Source: Pseudomonas sp. JAI120 (GTDB lineage: Bacteria; Pseudomonadota; Gammaproteobacteria; Pseudomonadales; Pseudomonadaceae). Taken from it: DNA of 64,000 nt. The position numbers were made by a program, and so were the translations under genes. Positions 16,938-29,158 of this stretch are shown piece by piece (within the stretch, counting starts at the first letter, position 1; every line of letters begins with the position of its first letter). The stretch is from the NCBI RefSeq assembly GCF_014207255.1, contig NZ_JACHCZ010000005.1, positions 124,001 to 188,000 on the forward strand, in the 5' to 3' direction. The notes under the pieces were generated by a model, which saw only the letters and a list, made by a program, of their open reading frames with translations, did not search any database and was not told the origin of the DNA.

Positions 16938-19232
16938 TCAGAGGTTTTCATAACGGTTCATATCCAGCACCCCCTCTTCCACTGGCGTGGTTTCGCGGAT
17001 GTACTGGGACAAATCGTGGAAATACTGCCAGAACAACGGATGGCTGCGGCGCACGCCCCAGCGATCGACGATTTTTTCAAAGCGCTTGGTGTCCTTGGCC
17101 CGCTCCATTTCAGCCACGAACTCCGGCACTTCCTGCGCAGGAATATTGAACATGAAGTTCGGGTAGCTGCTGAGCACGCCCGGATAGAGGGTCAGCGTGT
17201 CGAGGCCTGGCTGATAACGGTAGGCCTCACCGAGCAGGAAGGCCACGTTACTGTGAGCGCGGTTGCGCAGCAGGCTGTAGACCACACGCCGGCCGCTGGC
17301 GGTTTCGATGCGCAGCATCGTGGCTTCGGGCAACTGATCGATCACCTTGAGCCCCGCCGCCGGACGCGAGGTCAGGCGGCTGAGCGCCTGCTCCGCATCC
17401 TGCAACGCCGGGTCGATGCCATCACGCGAGCAGTACGCCCCGGCGCAACGGTTGATCGGGTCCGGGCTGGCGTTCAGGTAGCCGTAGCGGGTAAGCAATT
17501 GGTTGGCAAAGTCACGCTTCGGGTCTTTTTCATCCAGATGCAGGCCAGTGGGCTTATCGTCATCGATCGCCTCATAGTCCAGCCACAGCTTGATCTTGCC
17601 GCTGTTCTGGTACCAATCATCCATAAAGGCGTCGCGGCTATCGGCGGGCATCAGGCGCAGGAAGTTCTGCTCGGCGCCGTTGCGGATCAGGTCGAAGTAC
17701 AGCCGGGTCTGGGCCTGGTGCGATACGTTGCCGAACACGTCGAAGTTGACCACCAACTGGTAATAGGTGCGCTCGATCAATGGAAAGTCGAACAACCACA
17801 TCGTCTGCGGGACTTCACCGATCAGGCCTTTATTGACCGAGGCACTGTCAAAGTGGCGAAAGATGCTTAACAGCGCGTTGTCGTTGCCGGCCCATAGCGT
17901 CGACCAACTGGGCGCCGGCAGCTCGGCATAGCTGTCTCGCCGCAACGCTTCGTACTGGTTGCGCTTATCACGGTACTCGAGCCACAGGCTGAGCACGCTG
18001 CCCACGTCGTCATTTTGCCCTGGCATCGCCAGCAACGGCGTGGCCTGGCCGCGATAGCGAGCATCGGTGATGTACAGGTCGTGGTCGGGCGCCTGGAACA
18101 ACGCCCAGAAATTGTCGCGGATCACATCCGTGGCAATTTGCCCGCGACACACCGGCCCGCGAATAAACGTGCGCACGAAGTACTCGGCGTTATCCAGCAT
18201 GAACTGGTAGCGCGCCTGGGCGGGAATCGCCTCGAATGTCTCGAAAGGATTGGCACGACGGCCGGGGCCATAGCCCGGCAAGGCGCTGGCCTGCCAGTCA
18301 CCGCTGTAGAACAAGGCTTTGATCCGCGCCATTTTTTCTGCGCTGAGGGGGTATGTGATGTGAGTCTTGTGGACGATCACCCCTTGTACGGGCCACAGGC
18401 GGTAGTACACGCGGGTGCCGGGATCGTCATTGGGACGACGGGTGTTGATCAGGTCAATCGGCTGGCCGCTGGGGGTACGCGAGCGCACCCACTGGAAAAA
18501 ATGCCCCGGCTCACCGCCTTCGAAATAGAGGTGCGCAATAAACAAATGCTCGAACAGCCAACGGGCCACCAGGCTTTCCCGGGCGCCGGGGGCGTTGAAC
18601 AGGTTTTCCCATTGCAGCACCTGCGCGGCTTCCTGGGCACTGGGGGCCACACCTTGCTCGTCAATCGGTGCACCGGAGGCCAGCCAGCGTTGCAGCGTCT
18701 GGTATTGCTGGTCGCTCAAGCCAGTTACGGCCAGAGGCATGCCTTCATTGGGGTGAGCACCGGCGTAAGCGTCGAACTCTCCCGGCAACGGGCACATATT
18801 CTGGCGGTTAAGGCCCAGCACAATATCAGCGGGCAACTTGGCGTTGGGTTGTAACGGCGCGCCGCGATGACCGAGTTCGAGCATGCGCGCCATCAGCGCA
18901 GCTTGGCTGCCTTGGGCGTCGAGTACTGAGCTGAAGCCTTCGCGCTGCCATGCAGCTTTGCCGAACGCGTCATAGAACAGGCGGGTCGGCTTGGTCGCCT
19001 GGCTACGTTCGCCATCGTAGACCGGCATCTTACTGGCGCCCCGCGTCGCGCCCTCGGCACTGCCTAGGTTCAATTGGCAGGCCGAGTCGTAGCACGCATG
19101 GCAAGCCACGCACTTCTCGGTGAAGATTGGTTGGATGTCGCGGGTATAAGAGATCGCCGAAGAGGGACCTTCCGCCAGAGCGGTACTGGCTATTAGTGCC
19201 AGGACGGCGCTGACGATAAGACGAAGTGACAT
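16938..19232 (-). CDS. cti: Fatty acid cis/trans isomerase
   Basis: A 764-residue periplasmic haem protein that converts cis to trans unsaturated phospholipid acyl chains, a solvent and heat stress response known in Pseudomonas and Vibrio. The signal peptide is residues 1-20 (ending TALA). The cytochrome c-type motif CVACH is at residues 41-45, as in P. putida Cti. The length fits the family (about 760). It is transcribed divergently from metH over a 166-nt gap. Confidence 0.95.
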   Translation of the reverse strand: MSLRLIVSAVLALIASTALAEGPSSAISYTRDIQPIFTEKCVACHACYDSACQLNLGSAEGATRGASKMPVYDGERSQATKPTRLFYDAFGKAAWQREGFSSVLDAQGSQAALMARMLELGHRGAPLQPNAKLPADIVLGLNRQNMCPLPGEFDAYAGAHPNEGMPLAVTGLSDQQYQTLQRWLASGAPIDEQGVAPSAQEAAQVLQWENLFNAPGARESLVARWLFEHLFIAHLYFEGGEPGHFFQWVRSRTPSGQPIDLINTRRPNDDPGTRVYYRLWPVQGVIVHKTHITYPLSAEKMARIKALFYSGDWQASALPGYGPGRRANPFETFEAIPAQARYQFMLDNAEYFVRTFIRGPVCRGQIATDVIRDNFWALFQAPDHDLYITDARYRGQATPLLAMPGQNDDVGSVLSLWLEYRDKRNQYEALRRDSYAELPAPSWSTLWAGNDNALLSIFRHFDSASVNKGLIGEVPQTMWLFDFPLIERTYYQLVVNFDVFGNVSHQAQTRLYFDLIRNGAEQNFLRLMPADSRDAFMDDWYQNSGKIKLWLDYEAIDDDKPTGLHLDEKDPKRDFANQLLTRYGYLNASPDPINRCAGAYCSRDGIDPALQDAEQALSRLTSRPAAGLKVIDQLPEATMLRIETASGRRVVYSLLRNRAHSNVAFLLGEAYRYQPGLDTLTLYPGVLSSYPNFMFNIPAQEVPEFVAEMERAKDTKRFEKIVDRWGVRRSHPLFWQYFHDLSQYIRETTPVEEGVLDMNRYENL

Positions 19233-19398
19233 GTATCCGGTCCCGATTCAATACGTGCGATTTATAAGTCGCGGTGATTCTACCGGGCCACGCCCCCTCT
19301 CAACATGAGCGATATTCATGCAAAACCTGGGCATGCCGCAAATCCGCACAGGTTTGTTATGATCCACGCCCTCCGTAATGCCTGACCAGAGTAGTCCC

Positions 19399-23109
<3,711 letters not shown>

Positions 23110-23161
23110 GCCGGCCTGGATTGTCTATGCTGTCCGTCACACACCTTTTGTCGAGGGATGT

Positions 23162-23380
23162 ATGGACGATCCAGTCAACAACAAACCGCCGACCTTCTGG
23201 CAGATGCTCCACAGCGTCATGGCCGCCGCCTTTGGCGTGCAGAGCGGCAAAAATCGCGCGCGGGACTTCACCCACGGCAAGCCCAGCCACTTCGTGATCC
23301 TGGGCATTCTGTTTACGGCGGTGTTTGCCTTGACCTTGTTTGGAATCGTCAAGTTGGTGCTGCACCTGGCCGGCGTCTAG
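23162..23380 (+). CDS. DUF2970 family small membrane protein
   Basis: A 72-residue protein of the DUF2970 family, function unknown. A charged N-terminal half with the family-like stretch FWQMLHSVMAAAFGVQSGKN is followed by one C-terminal membrane helix (FVILGILFTAVFALTLFGIV). GAGGG lies eight bases before the ATG. It is in line with metH (52 nt downstream) and its last four bases overlap the end of the convergent binding-protein gene. Confidence 0.82.
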   Translation: MDDPVNNKPPTFWQMLHSVMAAAFGVQSGKNRARDFTHGKPSHFVILGILFTAVFALTLFGIVKLVLHLAGV

Positions 23381-24444
23381 CGCAGTAACAGGTGCAGGCT
23401 GAACGGGTAACGATAGGACGCCGGCTTACCCTGGGCGGACAGCGCGCGAAAATTCACCGACGGTGTCGGCCCCAACAAGCGCCGCGCCTGGCCGGCATCG
23501 ATCAATTGGAACAAGGCCAACTGACGGTCGCGCCCGCCGTATGCGCCAATGTCCAGGCCCTTGGCATCATCATGAACCAATACCATGGCCCAGCCACCGA
23601 CGGTGAAATGCCCGGCGACCAAGGATGATAAGCGTCCGTCCAATCGCGCCTGCAAGATCTCCGGCGAACTGTTGAGTGCGCTGAACAGCACATCCTTACC
23701 CGGCAACCGTCCACTGGCCTGCAACGCTTGCATGGCACCCAGTGCCATCTGATCGTTGGCCGACCACACCAGCGCCGTCTGCGGGTAGCGCTTGAACAGT
23801 TGCGTCGCTTGCTCGAAGGCGCGTTCGCGGCTCCACTCACCGTAGACCAACTGACGCAGGCGCACCTCGGGATGCTCGGCCAGCGCCCGCCGCATGCCTC
23901 GCTCACGCAGTTGCGCGACCGGCGTGGTCTTGACGCCGGAAAAGGCCAGCAGATCGAGGGATTGGCCGGGGCCAACCGGGCCGTGCTGGCTCAACAGGTC
24001 ACGGAGCATCAGGTAACCAGCCTGTTCATCGTCAGCGACCAGGCTGCCGATCAAACGGATGCCACGGCGGGCTCCCAGCAATTGCTCCTGATCGGGGGTC
24101 AGCGCACTGTTCACGAGCAGCAGCTTGACGCCACTGCCCTCGGCCATGCGCAGGATCTGCGGCGCAACGTACTGCTCATTCACCAGTATCAGGTAATCAG
24201 GCCGCTGGCTGCCTTGCAGCACCTCACGCGCCTGGAGCAGCGTGTTGTCGGTACTACGCTCGCCATAACGCACACGCAAATCCAGGCCGAGGTCCTTGGC
24301 GGCGGCCTGCATGAATTGCGTGTAGCTGACCCAGAAGGTTTCCGTCGACATGCCCGGATTGAGAAACACCACCGACGTTGCATGAGCCATCACCCCATAC
24401 GTCGATCCCAGCAACCAGAAATACGTAATCAACACCTTCAACAT
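23377..24444 (-). CDS. Orphan periplasmic substrate-binding protein (sugar-type, Peripla_BP_4-like)
   Basis: A 355-residue secreted protein resembling type I periplasmic sugar/autoinducer-binding proteins. Signal peptide MLKVLITYFWLLGSTYGVMA, then VVFLNPGMSTETFW, LILVNEQYV, LLLVNSALTPDQ and VWSANDQMALGAMQAL, the usual strand-loop pattern of that fold. No permease, ATPase or sensor kinase gene adjoins it. It may therefore serve a distant transporter or a signalling receptor; the ligand is unknown. The ATG at 24444 is chosen because it opens the signal peptide. Confidence 0.8.
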   Translation of the reverse strand: MLKVLITYFWLLGSTYGVMAHATSVVFLNPGMSTETFWVSYTQFMQAAAKDLGLDLRVRYGERSTDNTLLQAREVLQGSQRPDYLILVNEQYVAPQILRMAEGSGVKLLLVNSALTPDQEQLLGARRGIRLIGSLVADDEQAGYLMLRDLLSQHGPVGPGQSLDLLAFSGVKTTPVAQLRERGMRRALAEHPEVRLRQLVYGEWSRERAFEQATQLFKRYPQTALVWSANDQMALGAMQALQASGRLPGKDVLFSALNSSPEILQARLDGRLSSLVAGHFTVGGWAMVLVHDDAKGLDIGAYGGRDRQLALFQLIDAGQARRLLGPTPSVNFRALSAQGKPASYRYPFSLHLLLR

Positions 24445-24519
24445 GGATGCTTGAGCCTCGAAAATAGGCCGCCATGATAGTGGCAATGCCTGAACCAATC
24501 GAGGCTCAATCAACGTCCT

Positions 24520-24633
24520 TTATTGGTGGCTGACCCAGAATACGGCCGTTCCCACCACCAGAATGATCAAGAACAGAATGGCCCAGGCATCGACGGTACT
24601 GTCAGGTTTACGGGCTTTTGTCGGATTGCTCAT
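24520..24633 (-). CDS. Small single-helix membrane peptide, 37 residues
   Basis: A short gene that standard length cut-offs miss. It encodes a basic, polar N-terminus (MSNPTKARKPDSTVDAW) followed by one strongly hydrophobic helix (AILFLIILVVGTAVFWV) and the tail SHQ. AAGAGG stands nine bases before the ATG, a good ribosome binding site. It lies 75 nt upstream of the binding-protein gene, on the same strand. The function is unknown; the N-in topology fits small inner-membrane regulators or enzyme accessory subunits. Confidence 0.7.
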   Translation of the reverse strand: MSNPTKARKPDSTVDAWAILFLIILVVGTAVFWVSHQ

Positions 24634-24738
24634 TGCATCGCCTCTTGTCGGTTTTATAGGTGATTGCACTCAAACACGCTCACAGTAAAGTTCACGATTG
24701 CCCGCATGACAAATGTGGGTATCACGATAACCCTTCTC

Positions 24739-24767
24739 ATTAGTCATTTTGGTTATGTGCATATACT
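24739..24767 (+). promoter_or_regulatory. Candidate cysI promoter
   Basis: A good -10 hexamer TATACT (24762-24767) lies about 100 nt before cysI, with only a poor -35 (TTAGTC or ATTAGT) 16-17 nt upstream. A weak -35 is usual for promoters needing the sulfur regulator CysB. The surrounding 150 nt is AT-rich and gene-free. Assigned by eye only. Confidence 0.35.
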
Positions 24768-24866
24768 CAAACATCACTTTTGCGCATAAACGCAAACTGG
24801 TATCGTGCGCCGGCTCCGTTGGGAGTGCGCGGCCGTGCGCGCAGATTTGCCGAGAACAGGACCTAT

Positions 24867-26525
24867 ATGTACGTATACGACGAATACGATCAGCGCATCA
24901 TCGAGGACCGCGTCAAGCAGTTCCGTGATCAGACCCGACGCTACCTAGCAGGTGAACTGAGCGAAGAAGAGTTCCGCCCTCTGCGCCTGCAAAATGGCCT
25001 TTATGTTCAGCGCTTTGCGCCGATGCTGCGGGTGGCCGTGCCTTATGGACAACTGACTTCGCGCCAGACCCGCATGATGGCCAAGATTGCCCGCGACTTC
25101 GACAAAGGCTATGCCCACATCAGTACCCGCCAGAACGTGCAGTTCAACTGGCCGGCCCTGGAAGATGTGCCGGATATCCTGGCTGAACTGGCCACCGTGC
25201 AGATGCACGCCATTCAGACCAGCGGTAACTGCCTGCGCAACGTGACCACCGACCAATTCGCCGGAGTTGCCGCCGACGAGCTGATCGACCCACGCCCGTG
25301 GTGTGAAATCGTCCGTCAATGGACCACCTTCCACCCCGAGTTCGCCTACCTGCCCCGCAAGTTCAAGATCGCCATCAATGGCTCGAGCTCGGACCGTGCA
25401 GCCATCGAAGTACACGATATCGGCCTGGAGCCGGTGTACAACGCGGCCGGCGAGCTGGGTTTCCGTGTCCTGGTGGGTGGCGGCCTGGGCCGTACTCCGG
25501 TGGTCGGTGCTTTTATCAACGAGTTCCTGCCATGGCAGGACCTGTTGAGCTACCTCGACGCCATCCTGCGGGTCTACAACCGCTACGGCCGTCGTGACAA
25601 CAAGTACAAGGCGCGGATCAAGATCCTCGTCAAGGCGCTGACCCCTGAGGTGTTCGCCCAGAAAGTCGATGCCGAGATGGAGCACCTGCGCGGCGGCCAG
25701 ACCACCCTGACCGAAGCCGAAGTGCACCGTGTGGCCAAGCACTTCGTCGACCCTGAGTACAAGGCCCTGAGCAATCAGGACGCCGAGCTCGCAGCGCTCG
25801 ACCAGCAGCACCCAGGCTTTGCCCGCTGGCGCACCCGCAACACCCTGGCGCACAAAAAGCCGGGCTATGTGGCGGTGACCCTGTCGCTGAAACCGACCGG
25901 TGTTGCACCGGGCGACATCACCGACAAGCAGCTGGACGCCGTCGCCGACCTGGCCGAGCGCTACAGCTTTGGCCAGCTGCGCACCTCCCACGAGCAGAAC
26001 ATCATTCTCGCGGACGTTGAGCAGGGCCAACTGTTCACCCTGTGGGGCGAGCTGCGCGAAGGCGGTTTCGCCACGCCGAACATCGGCCTGCTGACCGACA
26101 TCATCTGCTGCCCGGGCGGCGACTTCTGCTCCCTGGCCAACGCCAAGTCGATCCCGATTGCCGAATCGATCCAGCGCCGTTTCGACGACCTGGACTACCT
26201 GTTCGACATCGGCGAGCTGGACCTGAACATCTCCGGTTGCATGAACGCCTGTGGTCACCACCACGTCGGCCACATCGGCATCCTGGGCGTGGACAAGAAA
26301 GGCGAAGAATTCTACCAAGTGTCCCTGGGTGGCAGCGCCAGCCGCGATGCGAGCCTGGGCAAGATCCTTGGCCCATCCTTCGCCCAGGAAGCCATGCCCG
26401 AGGTGATCGGCAAGCTGATCGACGTGTACATCGAACAGCGCACCGAAGATGAGCGTTTCATCGACACCTACCAGCGCATCGGCATTGACCTGTTCAAGGA
26501 GCGCGTCTATGCAGCGAATCATTAA
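24867..26525 (+). CDS. cysI: Sulfite reductase haemoprotein subunit
   Basis: A 552-residue sirohaem/[4Fe-4S] reductase that reduces sulfite to sulfide for cysteine synthesis. Two ferredoxin-like/sirohaem repeats are present. The cluster cysteines are visible as CCPGGDFCSLA near residue 413 and CMNACGHHH near residue 457. HISTRQNVQFNW and TSGNCLRNVTTD mark the first repeat. The open frame upstream lacks conserved sequence; MYVYDEYDQRIIEDRV is the expected start, with AACAGGA before it. It overlaps the DUF934 gene by 17 nt. Confidence 0.93.
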   Translation: MYVYDEYDQRIIEDRVKQFRDQTRRYLAGELSEEEFRPLRLQNGLYVQRFAPMLRVAVPYGQLTSRQTRMMAKIARDFDKGYAHISTRQNVQFNWPALEDVPDILAELATVQMHAIQTSGNCLRNVTTDQFAGVAADELIDPRPWCEIVRQWTTFHPEFAYLPRKFKIAINGSSSDRAAIEVHDIGLEPVYNAAGELGFRVLVGGGLGRTPVVGAFINEFLPWQDLLSYLDAILRVYNRYGRRDNKYKARIKILVKALTPEVFAQKVDAEMEHLRGGQTTLTEAEVHRVAKHFVDPEYKALSNQDAELAALDQQHPGFARWRTRNTLAHKKPGYVAVTLSLKPTGVAPGDITDKQLDAVADLAERYSFGQLRTSHEQNIILADVEQGQLFTLWGELREGGFATPNIGLLTDIICCPGGDFCSLANAKSIPIAESIQRRFDDLDYLFDIGELDLNISGCMNACGHHHVGHIGILGVDKKGEEFYQVSLGGSASRDASLGKILGPSFAQEAMPEVIGKLIDVYIEQRTEDERFIDTYQRIGIDLFKERVYAANH

Positions 26526-27003
26526 GAACAACGAAGTCCTCGACGAAACCTGGCACCTGCTGCCCAAGGACGCGAGCTTCGACGGCATTTCCAACTGCGA
26601 CGACCTGATCGTGCCGCTGGCCCTGTGGCGCGAACATGGCCACGCCCTCAAGGCTCGCGACGGCGGCCTGGGTGTTTGGCTGGACGCCGATGAAGAAGCC
26701 GAGGAGATCGGCGCAGACGTGGAACACTTCCAGGTCATCGCCCTGAACTTCCCGGCCTTCACCGACGGTCGCAACTACTCCAACGCACGATTGCTGCGTG
26801 ACCGCTATGGTTACAAAGGCGAGCTGCGGGCGATTGGCGACGTGTTGCGCGACCAACTGTTCTACCTGCGCCGTTGCGGGTTCGATGCCTTCGCCTTGCG
26901 CGCCGACAAAGACCCGTACGAAGCGCTGGAAAGCCTCAAGGACTTCTCGGTGACGTACCAGGCTGCAACGGACGAACCGCTGCCGCTGTTCCGTCGGCGC
27001 TGA
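26509..27003 (+). CDS. DUF934 family protein
   Basis: A 164-residue protein of the DUF934 family, almost always found next to cysI in beta- and gamma-proteobacteria and presumed to assist sulfite/sulfate assimilation. It begins MQRIIKNNEVLDETW and contains FPAFTDGRNYSNARLLRDRYGYKGELRAIGD, shown here only to mark the conserved core (read as two adjoining blocks, FPAFTDGRNYSNARLL and RDRYGYKGELRAIGD). It starts inside the end of cysI with AAGGAG just upstream, so translation is coupled. Confidence 0.88.
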   Translation: MQRIIKNNEVLDETWHLLPKDASFDGISNCDDLIVPLALWREHGHALKARDGGLGVWLDADEEAEEIGADVEHFQVIALNFPAFTDGRNYSNARLLRDRYGYKGELRAIGDVLRDQLFYLRRCGFDAFALRADKDPYEALESLKDFSVTYQAATDEPLPLFRRR

Positions 27004-27011
27004 GCATCAAA

Positions 27012-27123
27012 TGTGGGAGGGGGGGTTGCTCCCGTGACGGCTCTGGAGCTGACAACTCTGTAACTGATGCCCCGCGCTAAATGTGGGAGGGGCGGTGCGA
27101 CGATTCGACTTGCTCCCGAAGGC
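27012..27123. repeat. Two degenerate REP copies
   Basis: TGTGGGAGGGGGGGTTGCTCCCG at 27012 onward is a single REP-like arm. A second arm at 27082-27123 is split: TGTGGGAGGGG and TGCTCCCGAAGG are separated by about 18 foreign bases. Both lie in the 369-nt gap between DUF934 and the MerR regulator gene, which I judge to hold no gene. Confidence 0.65.
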
Positions 27124-27139
27124 GGCCTCTGGGCCGCCC

Positions 27140-27330
27140 ATGTGCTTGGGTTGGAATGAGTACATATCCATTGCTGCGGTAACGGCTACTTATGGTTTCG
27201 CTCTTACAGCGAATCACTTTTGGAGAGGCCCAAAAGTAAGCCAATGTATGGTCAGCCCACCCCCTGGCCGCCTGAGATCAAGATCTAAAGCAAGATCAAG
27301 GGCGGCTCGCTTCGCATCGTGGTTAGCGTT
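27140..27330. repeat. Probable dispersed intergenic repeat of Pseudomonas
   Basis: The stretch TTTCGCTCTTACAGCGAATC, followed by the inverted repeat ACTTTTGG/CCAAAAGT (27216-27223 and 27230-27237, six-base loop), matches a repeat I remember from many Pseudomonas intergenic regions. It is degenerate here. A 134-codon plus-strand frame runs through it and into the MerR gene on the opposite strand; it is not considered real. Confidence 0.5.
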
Positions 27331-27372
27331 GGCTGCTACGTTGTGTCGATACCTATACTCATCGAAGCTTGT

Positions 27373-27780
27373 TCAGGCACCGATCTTAATCGACGCCAGC
27401 ACCTGCTTCTGCCCCATGGAGCACGGCACGCCTTCCGGCTGCGCCCGGACCGCGTCGATCACGCCCAGCAACTGCGCCTTGCTATGAGCCAACTGCGCCT
27501 GCATCGCCTCGATCTGCGTCACCTTGCGCTCCAGCGCCTCGATCAACTCCTCGCGCTTGTGCTCCCCCGGCGCGGGCATTAGCGCCTTGAGTTCCTGCAA
27601 GGTAAACCCGGCCTGCTGTGCGCTCTGGATCAGTTGCAGCGTTTGCAGGGCATCGGGCGCATAGCGTCGATACCCGTTGGCCTGGCGCCCCACCTGGCTG
27701 ATCAACCCTTCGGACTCATAGAAGCGGATACGCGACGCCGCCAACCCACTCTGCTTTGCCAGCTCACCAATATTCATCAA
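27373..27780 (-). CDS. MerR family transcriptional regulator
   Basis: A 135-residue MerR-type regulator. The N-terminal winged helix is clear (NIGELAKQSGLAASRIRFYE, then YRRYAPDALQ), followed by a dimerising coiled coil. A lone cysteine in GVPCSMGQK near the C-terminus could sense thiol-reactive compounds, as in the NmlR/AdhR group; this is inference. Start MMN or MN cannot be separated. It is divergent from the flavin oxidoreductase gene, with a 68-nt gap that holds a palindromic operator. Confidence 0.9.
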   Translation of the reverse strand: MMNIGELAKQSGLAASRIRFYESEGLISQVGRQANGYRRYAPDALQTLQLIQSAQQAGFTLQELKALMPAPGEHKREELIEALERKVTQIEAMQAQLAHSKAQLLGVIDAVRAQPEGVPCSMGQKQVLASIKIGA

Positions 27781-27789
27781 AACGCCCGC

Positions 27790-27820
27790 TTGACATTAAA
27801 GTTAACTTTAAGCTTAGCCT
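27790..27820 (+). promoter_or_regulatory. MerR-type promoter and operator
   Basis: A -35 TTGACA (27790-27795) and a weak -10 TAGCCT (27815-27820) are separated by 19 bp, the long spacer typical of MerR-controlled promoters. The spacer contains a perfect 16-bp palindrome TTAAAGTTAACTTTAA (27796-27811). The promoter points to the flavin oxidoreductase gene, so the divergent MerR protein very probably binds here. Confidence 0.8.
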
Positions 27821-27848
27821 GAGGCCTCCCAAGCTCCGGAGTCAACTC

Positions 27849-29081
27849 ATGTCACCCTTCGACCCCTTGCAACTGCCCAATGGCCAGGTCCTCGCCAATC
27901 GCATCGCCAAGGCAGCGATGGAAGAGAATATGGCGGACGCCGATCAAGCGCCTTCCCGTGAATTGAAGCAGCTGTACACCGCCTGGGCCAACGGCGAGCC
28001 CGGCCTGCTGTTGACTGGCAATGTGATGATCGACCGCCGTGCCATGACCGGTCCCGGCGGCGTTGCCCTCGAAGACGAACAGCATCTGGACAGCTTTCGC
28101 GAATGGGCCGATGTGGCCCGCGACAAGGGTGTGCACTTTTGGGTACAGCTCAGTCATCCGGGACGCCAGACCATGGCCAACCTCGGCCAGCAAGCCCTGG
28201 CGCCCTCCGCGATTGCACTGGACCTCGGCAGCTTTTCGAAGATGTTTGCCAAGCCCAGGGCCATGACCGAGGACGACATTCAAGACGTGATCAAACGCTT
28301 CGCCACCAGCGCACGCCTGGCCGAGAAAGCCGGGTTCACCGGGGTGCAGATCCACGGCGCGCACGGTTACCTGCTCAGCCAGTTTCTCTCGCCGTTGAGC
28401 AACCACCGAACTGACCGCTGGGGGGGCTCGCTGGAGAACCGTGCGCGCCTGCTGCTGGAGGTGATCCACGCGGTTCGCGCCAGCGTCAGCCCGTCCTTTT
28501 GCGTCGCGGTAAAGCTCAACTCAGCGGATTTCCAGCGCGGCGGATTCGCAGAGGCCGATGCGCGTGCAGTGGTGGAGATGCTCAACCCCTTGCCCATCGA
28601 CCTGCTGGAATTGTCCGGAGGCAGCTACGAAGCACCGGCCATGCAAGGCGATGCGCGGGACGGTCGCACCTTGGCCCGTGAAGCGTACTTCCTGGAGTTT
28701 GCCAAGGAACTGGCGACTATCGCCCGGATGCCGTTGATGGTCACCGGCGGCATTCGCCGCCTGCCCATCGTGCAGCAGGTGCTGGACAGCGGTATTGCCA
28801 TGGCCGGCATTGCTACCGCCCTGACGCTGGAGCCGCAACTGATCAAACACTGGCACGAGGGGCGCGACCTCAACCCGCAACTCAAACCGATCAGTTGGCA
28901 GCGCAAACCCTTGGCCGCCCTCGCCACCCTGGCCGTAGTGCGTGACCAGATGCGCCGCTTGAGCCGCGGCCGCTTGCCCAATGCCAAGGTCGCGCCGTGG
29001 CTGGCATTGGTGCGCGACCAATGGTTTATCGCCCGGCGCACCCGGCAATACCGCGCGGCCATGACGCAATCTTCACATTAA
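27849..29081 (+). CDS. NADH:flavin oxidoreductase (Old Yellow Enzyme family)
   Basis: A 410-residue FMN-dependent TIM-barrel enzyme of the Old Yellow Enzyme/2,4-dienoyl-CoA reductase-like group, which reduces activated alkenes such as enals and enones. The family block IHGAHGYLLSQFLSP lies near residue 168, followed by NHRTDRWGGSLENRARLLLE, and VTGGIR binds the FMN phosphate near residue 300. CGGAG precedes the ATG. The enzyme plus a divergent MerR regulator suggests induction by electrophiles. Confidence 0.92.
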   Translation: MSPFDPLQLPNGQVLANRIAKAAMEENMADADQAPSRELKQLYTAWANGEPGLLLTGNVMIDRRAMTGPGGVALEDEQHLDSFREWADVARDKGVHFWVQLSHPGRQTMANLGQQALAPSAIALDLGSFSKMFAKPRAMTEDDIQDVIKRFATSARLAEKAGFTGVQIHGAHGYLLSQFLSPLSNHRTDRWGGSLENRARLLLEVIHAVRASVSPSFCVAVKLNSADFQRGGFAEADARAVVEMLNPLPIDLLELSGGSYEAPAMQGDARDGRTLAREAYFLEFAKELATIARMPLMVTGGIRRLPIVQQVLDSGIAMAGIATALTLEPQLIKHWHEGRDLNPQLKPISWQRKPLAALATLAVVRDQMRRLSRGRLPNAKVAPWLALVRDQWFIARRTRQYRAAMTQSSH

Positions 29082-29158
29082 AGGCGGAGCATTCGCCGTG
29101 ATCGAACTGTCCCCTATTGATCAGCCGCTTTTAACCTCACTGACGATTGGAGTTCTTC

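Noticed and set aside
19233..19398. Possible cobalamin or SAM riboswitch before metH
   Set aside because: None of the aptamer landmarks seen at 13.2-13.6 kb, nor a SAM-type core, occur in this 166-nt gap.
24945..26774. 609-codon frame antisense to cysI
   Set aside because: cysI has intact cluster motifs; the antisense product has no recognisable feature.
27083..27487. 134-codon plus-strand frame in the repeat-filled gap
   Set aside because: Runs through REP and a dispersed repeat and then antisense into the MerR gene; no ribosome binding site.
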